Assembly (NCBI GenBank): GCA_964370225.1
Contig: CAYJII010000015.1
Location: 1-52,184 of the forward strand
Length of the DNA: 52,184 bases
Source: CAYJII01 sp964370225
GTDB lineage: Bacteria; Bacillota; Clostridia; Oscillospirales; Ruminococcaceae
Direction of reading: 5' to 3'
A model generated the notes under the pieces. It saw only the letters and a list, made by a program, of their open reading frames with translations, was not told where the DNA came from and did no database searches. Of this stretch, positions 1 through 8,216 are shown piece after piece. Both the position numbers and the translations under genes were made by a program. Each line of letters starts with the position of its first letter. Position 1 is the stretch's first letter.

Positions 1-1322
1 GAAGTTCTTGGGAATAAATCAAATGGTATGTACTCTTTCACCTCGTACCCTAGCTCAAATAGCAGTGCGCAATCTCGTGCAGCTGTCGAAGGATTACACG
101 AAACCATTACTACTCGCTTTGGTGCAAACTCAGCAATAGCATTTATAACATCGCTGTCACAACCTTTTCGTGGCGGGTCAACAATGATGACATCTGGAGA
201 AATTTTTTCATCACGAAGCTTTTTTACTGCTTCTGTACAGTCCAAACAGACAAATCTTGTGTTATTATACTCATTGATTTTTGCATTATAATCCGCATCA
301 TTTACAGCAGATTTTATTACTTCTACCCCAATTAAAGTTTCAACTCGCTCTGCTGCAGACAGCCCTATCGTGCCAATCCCACAATATAGGTCGAGCAGTA
401 CATCCTCAGCGTTCAAATCAGCATACTCCATTGCTTTTTCATATAACTTCTGTGCTTGTTTTTTATTCACTTGGTAAAAAGCTAGAGGAGATATTCTTAC
501 TTTCACACCGCACATTACATCTTCAATATACCCGCTCCCTGAAATAATTTTGCAATTTTTCCCTAATATCACATTAGTTCTTTCTGGGTTATGATTTATA
601 ACCACAGTCTTTATTTCAGGAAATAATTTCATAATATATTCTGAAAATTCAACTGAGCCTTCAAAATCTTTTTTAGTGCAGACAAGACATAGCATTATTT
701 CTTTGCTACTCTCTGCACTTCTTAAGTACAAATGTCTTATCAGTCCTTTATGTGCTCGCTCGTCATATACAGGAATATTCTTTTCATTAATGAATTTCAA
801 TGTCTGCATTAGTATTTCATTAAAAATATTCGGCTGTAGTTTACAGCTATAACATTCAATTACCCTATGACTGCGTTTAGCATAAAAACCAGCGTAAGCC
901 TTACCCTCTTCATCTGCGCAGATTGGGTATTGCGCCTTATTTCGGTAGCGGTCCACATCTTCTGAACCGACAATTTGTTGTGCAGGCATATTTATTTTTC
1001 CTAGCCTATTAAAGCAGTCTTCTACCGCTTTATGCTTTATCGCAAGCTCTGATTCATAGCTTATATGCCTGAATGCACATCCACCGCATTTTTCACCCAC
1101 TTCACAGTCATCCAAAACTCTATCCTCAGAGGGGATAATTATTTCTAACGGTATCCCAAATGCATAGTTTTTTAGTACTTTTACTATTTTTATTCTCACG
1201 ACATCATTTAGTGCTGTATTTGGGATAAACACTGCGACTCCATCAATTTTTGCTACTCCCTGCCCTTCTAGCGTTATATCTATAATATCTACTTTATATT
1301 CATCATTTTTTTTAATATTCAT
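1..1322 (-). CDS. rlmD: 23S rRNA (uracil-5-)-methyltransferase, RlmD/RumA family (partial, C-terminus cut by window edge)
   Basis: An open frame runs from ATG at 1322 to the window edge without a stop, about 440 codons. The product is an S-adenosylmethionine-dependent enzyme that makes 5-methyluridine in 23S rRNA. Visible features in order: an N-terminal TRAM-like beta segment, a Cx5Cx2C cysteine cluster (CEVGEKCGGC, about residue 73) with a later CYSC cysteine completing the [4Fe-4S] ligands, the AdoMet motif LDLYCGIGTIGL, the VDPPRKGC motif and the catalytic-cysteine motif VSCNPST. A GGAG lies just upstream of the ATG. Clostridia often carry two or more RumA-like paralogues, so RlmD versus RlmCD specificity is not settled. 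The last few residues lie outside the window. Confidence 0.9.
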   Translation of the reverse strand, partial: MNIKKNDEYKVDIIDITLEGQGVAKIDGVAVFIPNTALNDVVRIKIVKVLKNYAFGIPLEIIIPSEDRVLDDCEVGEKCGGCAFRHISYESELAIKHKAVEDCFNRLGKINMPAQQIVGSEDVDRYRNKAQYPICADEEGKAYAGFYAKRSHRVIECYSCKLQPNIFNEILMQTLKFINEKNIPVYDERAHKGLIRHLYLRSAESSKEIMLCLVCTKKDFEGSVEFSEYIMKLFPEIKTVVINHNPERTNVILGKNCKIISGSGYIEDVMCGVKVRISPLAFYQVNKKQAQKLYEKAMEYADLNAEDVLLDLYCGIGTIGLSAAERVETLIGVEVIKSAVNDADYNAKINEYNNTRFVCLDCTEAVKKLRDEKISPDVIIVDPPRKGCDSDVINAIAEFAPKRVVMVSCNPSTAARDCALLFELGYEVKEYIPFDLFPRT

Positions 1323-1374
1323 ATTTTTACTCCGGTATTCTAAAATTTATTTTTCTCATGAAAAATTTGTATAT

Positions 1375-1402
1375 TTAACTTATATTGCGAGCATACTAAA
1401 AT
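1375..1402 (+). promoter_or_regulatory. Possible sigma-A promoter of the small membrane protein gene
   Basis: TTAACT (1375-1380) and TAAAAT (1397-1402) are separated by 16 bases, about 30 bases before the ATG at 1433. The match is moderate and the region is A+T rich. Confidence 0.4.
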
Positions 1403-1432
1403 CAATACAGTATTTTTAAAAGGAATGATAAT

Positions 1433-1768
1433 ATGAGTGAAAGAGCTAAAAAATACACAATTGTTACTTTAGTTGTTATTGCAATACTAAGTGTTTTGTT
1501 TGCAGTTTATATCGCCTCTGGGATTTATTTTTCGCCAAACGAGCTACCCAATCCTCAAAATCAAAGCACTACACTTGACTACTCTTTTGTCTTAAAAGAT
1601 GTAGATGGCAAAATCGGAATTTTTATGCCTAGTGAAATCGAACCGTTTGTAGTGCTAGAAATCTATACCCTTACTCTGCCCGACTTTGATAGGGCTAATT
1701 TAGAAAGAGGAATCAATGTGAAAGATACAGATGAATTAAATCAGTTTATCGAAGATTTTGATTCATGA
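1433..1768 (+). CDS. Small membrane-anchored protein of unknown function
   Basis: This 111-residue protein has a short basic N-terminus, one hydrophobic helix (about residues 9-30) and an extracytoplasmic tail. The tail reads SFVLKDVDGKIGIF, then LPDFDRANLERGI and ends IEDFDS. This pattern (a Y/F-V-L-K strand with D-G-K-I-x-I-F, then an LPxxDRxxLxxGI motif) recalls small clostridial proteins sometimes likened to the BofC C-terminal fold; that link is from memory and weak. An AAAGGA ribosome site precedes the ATG. The last 28 bases overlap the 3' end of the convergent araC-type gene. I do not assign a function. Confidence 0.7.
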   Translation: MSERAKKYTIVTLVVIAILSVLFAVYIASGIYFSPNELPNPQNQSTTLDYSFVLKDVDGKIGIFMPSEIEPFVVLEIYTLTLPDFDRANLERGINVKDTDELNQFIEDFDS

Positions 1769-2589
1769 GTTTTAATTTTGCGATATTCCTTTGGTGAAAT
1801 TTTTACCGCTTTCTTAAAAATTTTCGAAAAATGAAGTTGATCTTCGTACCCTACTAAACCAGATATTTGGCTTATGGTTAAATTTGTTTGCTTTAGTAGG
1901 GTTTTACTCCGTCTAATTCTAAATCTTTCAAGATACGCTTTTGGTGATTCGGATAAGTGCCTCATAAACACACGGTACATATGACTTCTGCTCACGCCTA
2001 GATGCGAAGCTATATCGTTTATCGTTATATGTGTATGATAATTTTCGGTAATAAACTGCAATGCTTTTTTTACATACTCTCTTGATATGTCAACATCAAG
2101 CGCTTCTTTGCCACCATGCTCAATCAGCACAGATAAAAGCAAGAATAGATACCCAGTCATTTTCACATGGCTATATAAGCTGTCACCACGCGCATTATAT
2201 ATTTCTAGTAATAGCTCTTTTAGCGTGTTGCTTTTTTCTGTATTAATAATATGCGATGTTTTACTAAACTGAGTCTGAGAAATAAGATTTTTTACATCTG
2301 CGCCATCAAAGCCTACCCAATAATATTCCCACGGATCTTTATTATCTACATAATATGAAACCACCGTATTGGGAAAAATTATGAAAGTCTCACCCTTACT
2401 AATTTTATACGTCTTATCCCCAACAACATAAAAACCACTACCCTCAACCACATGATGAATGACATATACGCCCTTTACCACATTATAAAGCCCATAGCCT
2501 GAGTCGCATTTTTGATATCCGCAGTTACTTACATCAATTAATATGTTTATGTCATCCGAGGACTTGAAAGAATGCTTGAAACTATCCAT
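1741..2589 (-). CDS. AraC-family transcriptional regulator, probable galactose regulator
   Basis: The 282-residue protein has an N-terminal cupin sensor domain (about 1-150; VIHHVVEGSGFYVVGDKTY and GETFIIFPNTVV are typical of AraC_binding) and a C-terminal double helix-turn-helix (about 175-275) with ITINDIASHLGVSRSHMYRVF and ISQISGLVGYEDQLHFSKIFKK. It is transcribed away from galK-galT across a 195-base shared control region, so it most likely regulates those genes in response to galactose or a galactoside; this is inferred from position. GGAG lies 8 bases before the ATG. Its 3' end overlaps the small membrane protein gene on the other strand. Confidence 0.9.
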   Translation of the reverse strand: MDSFKHSFKSSDDINILIDVSNCGYQKCDSGYGLYNVVKGVYVIHHVVEGSGFYVVGDKTYKISKGETFIIFPNTVVSYYVDNKDPWEYYWVGFDGADVKNLISQTQFSKTSHIINTEKSNTLKELLLEIYNARGDSLYSHVKMTGYLFLLLSVLIEHGGKEALDVDISREYVKKALQFITENYHTHITINDIASHLGVSRSHMYRVFMRHLSESPKAYLERFRIRRSKTLLKQTNLTISQISGLVGYEDQLHFSKIFKKAVKISPKEYRKIKTHESKSSIN

Positions 2590-2640
2590 AATATTCTCCT
2601 TATTGCCCGAATTATTTACTAAAAATATATGTATTAATTA

Positions 2641-2669
2641 ATTATAGCGCATTTTTTCTATTTTCGCAA
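2641..2669 (-). promoter_or_regulatory. Sigma-A promoter of the araC-type regulator
   Basis: Read on the minus strand, TTGCGA (2664-2669) and TATAAT (2641-2646) are 17 bases apart, upstream of the regulator ATG at 2589. Confidence 0.6.
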
Positions 2670-2700
2670 CATTTTTCCATATATAACACACATAATAAAA

Positions 2701-2729
2701 TTGACTGGAAGGTAAAAAAGTTATAAAAT
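2701..2729 (+). promoter_or_regulatory. Sigma-A promoter of galK-galT
   Basis: TTGACT (2701-2706), a 17-base spacer and TAAAAT (2724-2729) lie 55 bases before the galK ATG. The element is 30 bases from the divergent regulator promoter, which would allow joint control. Confidence 0.6.
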
Positions 2730-2739
2730 TAAATTATCT

Positions 2740-2762
2740 AAACAATACTATATTATTGTTTT
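2740..2762 (+). promoter_or_regulatory. Inverted repeat in the galK 5' leader
   Basis: An 8-bp perfect inverted repeat (AAACAATA and TATTGTTT, short AT loop) sits between the galK -10 box and its ribosome binding site. It could be a regulator operator or a leader hairpin; no test of either is possible here. Confidence 0.35.
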
Positions 2763-2784
2763 TAATGAAAGGTGGCTATAATTA

Positions 2785-4062
2785 ATGAGTGATTTAATTA
2801 ATTTGAAAAATAGCATTCTTAATAACGAATTTTACGATTCTTTTATAAGAATTTATCCAAACGAAATTGAAGAAAAAACCAATCGTTTTGCTCAAGCAGT
2901 AGACGAGTTTATCGAAGTGTTCGGTGAACAATCTTCACCAAAGCTTTACTCCGCCCCTGGCCGTACTGAGGTTGGTGGTAATCACACTGACCATCAACAT
3001 GGTAGAGTTTTAGCCGCTGCTGTGAACTTAGATGTTATCGCTGTTGTTTGTCTAAACGATGATAATGTAATCCGTGTGCAATCGAAAGGCTTTAAACAGA
3101 ATGTAGTTGACTTAAATAATCTTGAAAATGTAGAAAGCGAAATCGGTTCTGCTACAAATATTGTTCGTGGTATCGCAGCAAGATTTAGTGAGCTTGGTTA
3201 TAACATTGGTGGCTTTGACGCTTTCACTACTTCTAATGTACTTAAAGGCTCTGGTCTTTCATCATCTGCAGCATTTGAAAATCTAATCGGTACAATTTTA
3301 AGCGAAGAATTTAACGACGGTAAAGTTTCCGCTGTTGAAATCGCTAAAATTTCGCAATATTCCGAAGTACACTATTTCGGAAAAGCATGTGGACTTATGG
3401 ATCAAATGGTAAGTAGTGTTGGTGGTTTTGTTGCTATTGACTTTAATGATCCTGAAACTCCTATAATCGAGAAAGTTGATTTTGATTTCACAAAATCAGG
3501 CTATTCTTTATGTATAGTTGATACAAAAGGTTCTCATTCAGATTTAACTGATGAATATGTTGCTGTTCCTACAGAAATGAAAGCAGTGGCAAACTTCTTT
3601 GGCAAAGAAGTTTTAAGAGATGTGGATAAAGATGAGTTTTATGCTAATATTCCAAATCTTATGGGAAAAGTTTGCGAGAGAGCAATTGTGCGTGCAATGC
3701 ATTTTTACTCAGATAACCAAACTGCACTTGATGAGGCTAATGCCCTAAAAGCTGGTGACTTTGAAAAATTCAAATCACTTATCACAAAATCAGGTAATTC
3801 ATCATTTAAATACCTACAAAACATTTACTCTAACAAAGCACCACTTGACCAATTAATTTCAGTAGCTTTAGGATTAAGCGAAAATATTCTAGGCGACAAA
3901 GGCGCTTGCAGAGTTCACGGTGGTGGATTTGCAGGAACAATTCAAGCATTCGTTCCAAATGATTTGGTTGTAGAATACAAAGAAAAAATTGAAGCTGTGT
4001 TTGGCAAGGAAACTTGCTATGTACTAAATATACGTCAACACGGCGGAATTAAATTAGCATAA
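2785..4062 (+). CDS. galK: Galactokinase
   Basis: The 425-residue GHMP-family kinase phosphorylates galactose at C1, the entry step of the Leloir pathway. Diagnostic motifs are the galactose-binding signature APGRTEVGGNHTDHQ (about 57-71), the ATP-binding glycine loop GSGLSSSAAFE (about 155-165) and the C-terminal motif HGGGFAGTIQAF (about 380). Length is slightly above the usual 390, with a longer N-terminus. The start is supported by an AAAGGTGG ribosome site. galT follows after 12 bases, so the two are co-transcribed. No galE or galM is in the window. Confidence 0.97.
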   Translation: MSDLINLKNSILNNEFYDSFIRIYPNEIEEKTNRFAQAVDEFIEVFGEQSSPKLYSAPGRTEVGGNHTDHQHGRVLAAAVNLDVIAVVCLNDDNVIRVQSKGFKQNVVDLNNLENVESEIGSATNIVRGIAARFSELGYNIGGFDAFTTSNVLKGSGLSSSAAFENLIGTILSEEFNDGKVSAVEIAKISQYSEVHYFGKACGLMDQMVSSVGGFVAIDFNDPETPIIEKVDFDFTKSGYSLCIVDTKGSHSDLTDEYVAVPTEMKAVANFFGKEVLRDVDKDEFYANIPNLMGKVCERAIVRAMHFYSDNQTALDEANALKAGDFEKFKSLITKSGNSSFKYLQNIYSNKAPLDQLISVALGLSENILGDKGACRVHGGGFAGTIQAFVPNDLVVEYKEKIEAVFGKETCYVLNIRQHGGIKLA

Positions 4063-4074
4063 AGGAGAATTAAT

Positions 4075-5046
4075 ATGGCTGAATTAAGATGGCATCCCCT
4101 TATTAAAGACTGGATTATGATAGCTTCACATCGCCAAGCAAGACCTCAAATGCCAAAAGATTGGTGTCCGTTTTGCCCAGGCTCAGGCAATGTTCCTGAT
4201 AATTACGATGTTCATAAATATGATAATGACTTCCCTGCTCTTTCGCAGACACCTCCAACTCCGGACGATGTTGCAAATGACTTTTTCAAAACTGCAGAAG
4301 GTTATGGTAAATGTGAGGTAATTTTATATTCACCACACCACACTCAAACTCTAAAAGAATTATCAAATGACCACATGAAAAAACTTGTAGACTTATGGTG
4401 TGAGCGTTACCAAATTATTAGCGATGATGAAAAAATAAAATATGTCTTTATCTTCGAAAACAAAGGTGACGTTGTTGGTGTTACTATGCCTCATCCACAC
4501 GGACAAGTTTATGGATACTCATTCATCCCTAAAAAAGTGGAGCTTGAAGTAGCTTCTGCAAAAGAATATTTCGAAGAAAAACACAGCTGTATCTTCTGCG
4601 ACATGATTGAAGAAGAGAAAAAGTTCGAGAAACGTGTTATTTTTGAAAACGAGCACTTCACTGTGTTCTTGCCATTTTTCACTGAATATCCATATGGTGT
4701 TTACATCATGTCAAATGCACATAAACAGCATATTACTGATTTTAATGAAGCTGAGAAACAAGCTTTAGGCGAAACAATCCGTGATGTAGCTGGTATGTTT
4801 GACAATCTATTTGATACTAACTTCCCATACATGATGTGTATGCATAACTCCCCTGTTAATTCAGGTGATGTATCTGATTATTGCCATTTCCATATTGAGT
4901 TTTTCCCTCCTATGAGAAGTGCTGATAAAATAAAATTCAACGCATCAAGCGAAACTGGTGTTTGGGCTCACTGTAACCCTACTTGTCCAGAAGAAACTTC
5001 AGTTGAACTCAGAACAGCATACGCTAAATTCAAGGCTAATAAGTAA
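4075..5046 (+). CDS. galT: Galactose-1-phosphate uridylyltransferase (HIT-superfamily type)
   Basis: The 323-residue enzyme exchanges UMP between UDP-glucose and galactose-1-phosphate. The catalytic histidine motif HPHGQ is at residues 140-144 (MPHPHGQVYGYSF), and a second histidine pair appears in YCHFHIEFFPP. Cysteine pairs CPFC (31-34) and CIFC (about 171) resemble the metal sites of class I GalT. This is the GalT_N/GalT_C type, not the longer Bacillus-type GalT2. It has its own AAGGAG site and is followed by a strong terminator, so galK-galT form a complete two-gene operon. Confidence 0.95.
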   Translation: MAELRWHPLIKDWIMIASHRQARPQMPKDWCPFCPGSGNVPDNYDVHKYDNDFPALSQTPPTPDDVANDFFKTAEGYGKCEVILYSPHHTQTLKELSNDHMKKLVDLWCERYQIISDDEKIKYVFIFENKGDVVGVTMPHPHGQVYGYSFIPKKVELEVASAKEYFEEKHSCIFCDMIEEEKKFEKRVIFENEHFTVFLPFFTEYPYGVYIMSNAHKQHITDFNEAEKQALGETIRDVAGMFDNLFDTNFPYMMCMHNSPVNSGDVSDYCHFHIEFFPPMRSADKIKFNASSETGVWAHCNPTCPEETSVELRTAYAKFKANK

Positions 5047-5061
5047 GTTCGATATAGTATT

Positions 5062-5101
5062 TAGTAAACAAAGTCCGAAATTATTCGGGCTTTGTTTACT
5101 A
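5062..5101 (+). terminator. Intrinsic terminator of galK-galT
   Basis: An 18-bp stem with one G-U pair (5062-5079 with 5084-5101) and a 4-base ATTA loop sits 15 bases past the galT stop. The stem includes AGTAAACAAAGTCCG and its complement, and A/T-rich sequence follows. Confidence 0.85.
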
Positions 5102-5135
5102 TTATTATGCGATTATTAAACGAGGTGTATTTAAT

Positions 5136-6341
5136 ATGCAATACCGCAAACTAACTCCTAATGGTCCTGACATTTCGACTTTAGGCTATGGCTGTATGCG
5201 CTTTCATCAAAACGGGTCAAAAGTTGATGAAGACTTAGCTTTTAAGCAGCTATATCACGCCTATACCAATGGTGTTAACTACTATGACACAGCTTATATT
5301 TACCATGGAGGTAAAAGCGAATCACTACTTGGTAAATTCATAAAAAAATATGACATTAGAGATAAAGTTTATATTGCAGATAAACTTCCGACATTCCTAG
5401 TCCGCAAGCCAGAGCAAATAAACTCATTTTTCCAAACACAACTAAAACGTCTTGATACAGATTATATCGATTACTATCTTATGCATATGCTTGATAGCTA
5501 CAAAACATGGGAGAAACTAAAATCATTTGGAGTACTTGATTTTATCTCTGAGAAAAAAAGAGAAGGTTCGATTAAATTTATTGGATTTTCTTTTCATGGT
5601 CGTCCTGAAGAATTTATTAAAATTTTAGAAGATTACGACTGGGATTTTTGCCAAATCCAGTATAATTATCTCGATGAATACAATCAAGCAGGTTTAGCTG
5701 GTCTTAAGCGAGCATACGAACTTAATATCGGCGTTATAATTATGGAGCCTCTCCGTGGCGGCAGGCTCGCTGATAGTGCACCCGAAAAGGCAAAAGCTTT
5801 GCTCGATAATTTCCCACAAAAGCATAGCCCTGCATACTGGGCACTAAGGTGGCTATATAATCATAAGGAAGTCGCCGTAGTACTTAGTGGCATGAATGAA
5901 ATCGCTCATATTGATGAGAATATTAAAGCATGCGATGACACCCAAGCTAATTCGATGTCATCTGATGAAATTGCTGTCATTGATGAGATAAAAAAAATCT
6001 ACAAGGACCTAACAAAAGTCCCATGCACTGGTTGCAACTACTGTATGCCATGTCCATTCGGAGTCGACATCCCTTCCGCTTTTAGTGCCTATAACGATAA
6101 ATTTTATTTTGAGCGTGGCTCAAGAATTGGTAGATACCAGTATATCAGTCGTTCTGCTGGCTTTTTAGGTGGCAAAAAATCTGGTGCGAATTTGTGTACC
6201 AACTGTAAAAAATGCATGCACCACTGCCCACAAAACATTCAAATTCCAACCGAGCTTAAAAATGCCCATAAAGCACTTGATAATATTTTCATGCGCAAAG
6301 GGCTAGAAATAGCTGCAGTTCTCTTTGGTAGAAATAAATAA
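5136..6341 (+). CDS. Aldo/keto reductase with C-terminal 4Fe-4S ferredoxin domain
   Basis: This 401-residue protein has an AKR TIM barrel (about 1-285) followed by a ferredoxin-like tail. The AKR tetrad is visible as D and Y in YDTAYIYHGGKSE, K in IADKLP and H in YYLMHMLD. The tail has CTGCNYCMPCP and CTNCKKCMHHCP clusters, consistent with binding iron-sulfur clusters. Proteins of this layout are common in anaerobes; the physiological substrate is unknown and the clusters suggest coupling to ferredoxin-like electron carriers. It stands alone between two terminators. The ribosome site is CGAGGTG. Confidence 0.9.
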   Translation: MQYRKLTPNGPDISTLGYGCMRFHQNGSKVDEDLAFKQLYHAYTNGVNYYDTAYIYHGGKSESLLGKFIKKYDIRDKVYIADKLPTFLVRKPEQINSFFQTQLKRLDTDYIDYYLMHMLDSYKTWEKLKSFGVLDFISEKKREGSIKFIGFSFHGRPEEFIKILEDYDWDFCQIQYNYLDEYNQAGLAGLKRAYELNIGVIIMEPLRGGRLADSAPEKAKALLDNFPQKHSPAYWALRWLYNHKEVAVVLSGMNEIAHIDENIKACDDTQANSMSSDEIAVIDEIKKIYKDLTKVPCTGCNYCMPCPFGVDIPSAFSAYNDKFYFERGSRIGRYQYISRSAGFLGGKKSGANLCTNCKKCMHHCPQNIQIPTELKNAHKALDNIFMRKGLEIAAVLFGRNK

Positions 6342-6380
6342 AAAAAGATGATTTGACTTTTGGTCAAATCATCTTTTTTT
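6341..6380. terminator. Bidirectional intrinsic terminator
   Basis: The hairpin AAAAAAGATGATTTGAC / GTCAAATCATCTTTTTT with a TTTTG loop lies between two convergent genes. It has an A-run on one side and a T-run on the other, so it can stop transcription from both directions. Confidence 0.9.
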
Positions 6381-6381
6381 A

Positions 6382-6855
6382 TTATAGTTTTAACTGAAAT
6401 TCTAATTCGTGCTTTAGCGGTATATTGTTTTCTCCAATAAGTGGGATTGATGGTTTTAGCTCACGTGATTTATCTAGTGCATTAAAATTTACAGCAACCA
6501 AATCAAAACCTCTTTTTTGATAAAACCCAAACGCATTGATATTATCATTAGTCGTGATTAAAACAATTTTAGTACAACCTTTGTCTATTGCAATCTCGAC
6601 TAATCTTTCAATTAATTTGCTCCCAATCCCGATATTCTCTTCAAGGCTATCTAGCGAAGTAATCTCACAAGTATCTCCGTAAAAAATATATGTAATTAGG
6701 CCTACAATATCGTTATTTTCTATCAGTAAAATCCCACTGGTTTTTGTCATATCAACCACTTCTCCACGCAATATCATTTTAGTGGAGCCCCAGTGGCTTA
6801 CTATGAAATCGTTGACGATTTCTCTATTCTTCTCGTTAACATTTACAAATTCCAT
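6382..6855 (-). CDS. GNAT-family N-acetyltransferase
   Basis: The 157-residue protein has the GNAT fold: beta strands around GILLIENNDIVGLITYIFYG, the acetyl-CoA loop region EENIGIGSKLIERLVEIA (about 75-92), and the late NAFGFYQKRGFDLV segment (about 108-121) typical of motif B. The substrate cannot be predicted. It lies 17 bases downstream of metY and is probably co-transcribed with it. The protein ends at the shared bidirectional terminator. Confidence 0.85.
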   Translation of the reverse strand: MEFVNVNEKNREIVNDFIVSHWGSTKMILRGEVVDMTKTSGILLIENNDIVGLITYIFYGDTCEITSLDSLEENIGIGSKLIERLVEIAIDKGCTKIVLITTNDNINAFGFYQKRGFDLVAVNFNALDKSRELKPSIPLIGENNIPLKHELEFQLKL

Positions 6856-6872
6856 TTATACCCTCAAAACGC

Positions 6873-8153
6873 TTATTTTACAGCTATATTTATTGCGTTT
6901 TCTAAATCAGCAATGATATCAGAGATGTCCTCAAGTCCGATGGACAGGCGTACTGTTTCTTCACTAATTGAAGCTGCTTCTAATTGCTCTTTTGATAGCT
7001 GGCTATGTGTGGTTGTAGCTGGGTGAATAACTAGCGAACGAACCTCGCCAACGTTAGCTACATTCTTAAATAGCTCTAGGTTGTCGATGAATTTTTTACC
7101 TACTTCTCTTCCACCTTTTAAACCAAAAGTGAATATGGAAGAAGCACCCTTTTTCAAGTATTTGCATGCTAGCTCATAATATTTATCTTCCTCAAGCCCT
7201 GGATAGTTTACAAATGAAACATTAGGATTGGATTTTAAATATTTCGCTACCGCAAGCGCATTTTCACAATGTCTTTGCATTCTAAGCCCCAAAGTTTCAA
7301 TCCCTTGCAAGAGCATGAACGCATTGAATGGTGAAATGCATGCGCCTAAATCTCTCATAATAAGCACACGTAATCTTAAGATAAATGCTGAATTACCTAA
7401 ATCAGCAAATACTATTCCATGATAGCTCGGGTCAGCATCATTGTACAGTGGGAAACGTGGGTTATCTTTAAAATTAAACGTGCCCATGTCAACTACAATT
7501 CCACCCATAACAGATGAATGTCCGCCTAAAAACTTAGTTGCAGAATGAATGATAATATCAGCACCAAAATCTCCTGGTTTGCAGAGATATGGTGTTGTGA
7601 AAGTAGAGTCTGCTATTACTGGAAGCCCATGCTTGTGTGCAATTTCAGCAATTTTTTCCATATCAACAACATTTGCATTTGGGTTACCAACAACTTCATA
7701 GAAAACTGCCCTAGTTTTGTCATTAATATTGCTTTCCCATGCTTCAAAATCATCAGGGTTTACAAAATTCACTTTTATACCAAGACGATTTAATGTGATA
7801 CCAAGCATATTTATTGCGCCACCATAAATTGCGTTAGATGCGACAATTTCATCACCTGATTGCGCTAAGTTTAAAATTGCATTGAATATCGCTGCATGCC
7901 CTGAGGAGAATGCTAGTGCCCCTACCCCACCGTCTAATACAGCCATTCTTTTTTCGAGGACATCATTAGTAGGATTCATAATTCTTGAGTAAATATATCC
8001 TGATTCTTTGAGCTCGAATAAATTTTTTGCGTGTTCAGAACTGTCAAATTCATACGCATTTGTCATATATATCGGAGGTACTATCGATTTGGTAGTTTCA
8101 TCGCATGTGTACCCAGAATGTATTGCGTTTGTGTCGAAATTATAGTTTTTCAT
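6873..8153 (-). CDS. metY: O-acetylhomoserine sulfhydrylase (aminocarboxypropyltransferase)
   Basis: This 426-residue PLP enzyme of the Cys/Met metabolism family makes homocysteine from O-acetylhomoserine and sulfide. The PLP lysine is in HSATKFLGGHSSVMGG (about 205-220). Other family marks are YSRIMNPTNDVLEKRMA near the N-terminus and SSGHAAIFNAI. The length matches OAH sulfhydrylases (about 425-430) rather than cystathionine enzymes (about 380). An AGAGGTAAG site precedes the ATG. I saw no SAM riboswitch or T-box in the short 63-base upstream gap. Confidence 0.93.
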   Translation of the reverse strand: MKNYNFDTNAIHSGYTCDETTKSIVPPIYMTNAYEFDSSEHAKNLFELKESGYIYSRIMNPTNDVLEKRMAVLDGGVGALAFSSGHAAIFNAILNLAQSGDEIVASNAIYGGAINMLGITLNRLGIKVNFVNPDDFEAWESNINDKTRAVFYEVVGNPNANVVDMEKIAEIAHKHGLPVIADSTFTTPYLCKPGDFGADIIIHSATKFLGGHSSVMGGIVVDMGTFNFKDNPRFPLYNDADPSYHGIVFADLGNSAFILRLRVLIMRDLGACISPFNAFMLLQGIETLGLRMQRHCENALAVAKYLKSNPNVSFVNYPGLEEDKYYELACKYLKKGASSIFTFGLKGGREVGKKFIDNLELFKNVANVGEVRSLVIHPATTTHSQLSKEQLEAASISEETVRLSIGLEDISDIIADLENAINIAVK

Positions 8154-8178
8154 AACTTACCTCTTTTCATAAATTTTA

Positions 8179-8187
8179 TTCATTATA
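8179..8187 (-). promoter_or_regulatory. Extended -10 promoter of metY
   Basis: On the minus strand the sequence reads TGCTATAAT about 30 bases before the metY ATG, an extended -10 element. No good -35 box is visible. Confidence 0.45.
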
Positions 8188-8216
8188 GCATAAAAATATT
8201 TTATTGTATAGTAAAA

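Noticed and set aside
281..547. Short plus-strand open frames over the first 1.3 kb
   Set aside because: They run antisense to the rlmD frame, which has full motif support.
8154..8216. SAM riboswitch or T-box ahead of metY
   Set aside because: Only 63 bases are available and no conserved blocks are present.
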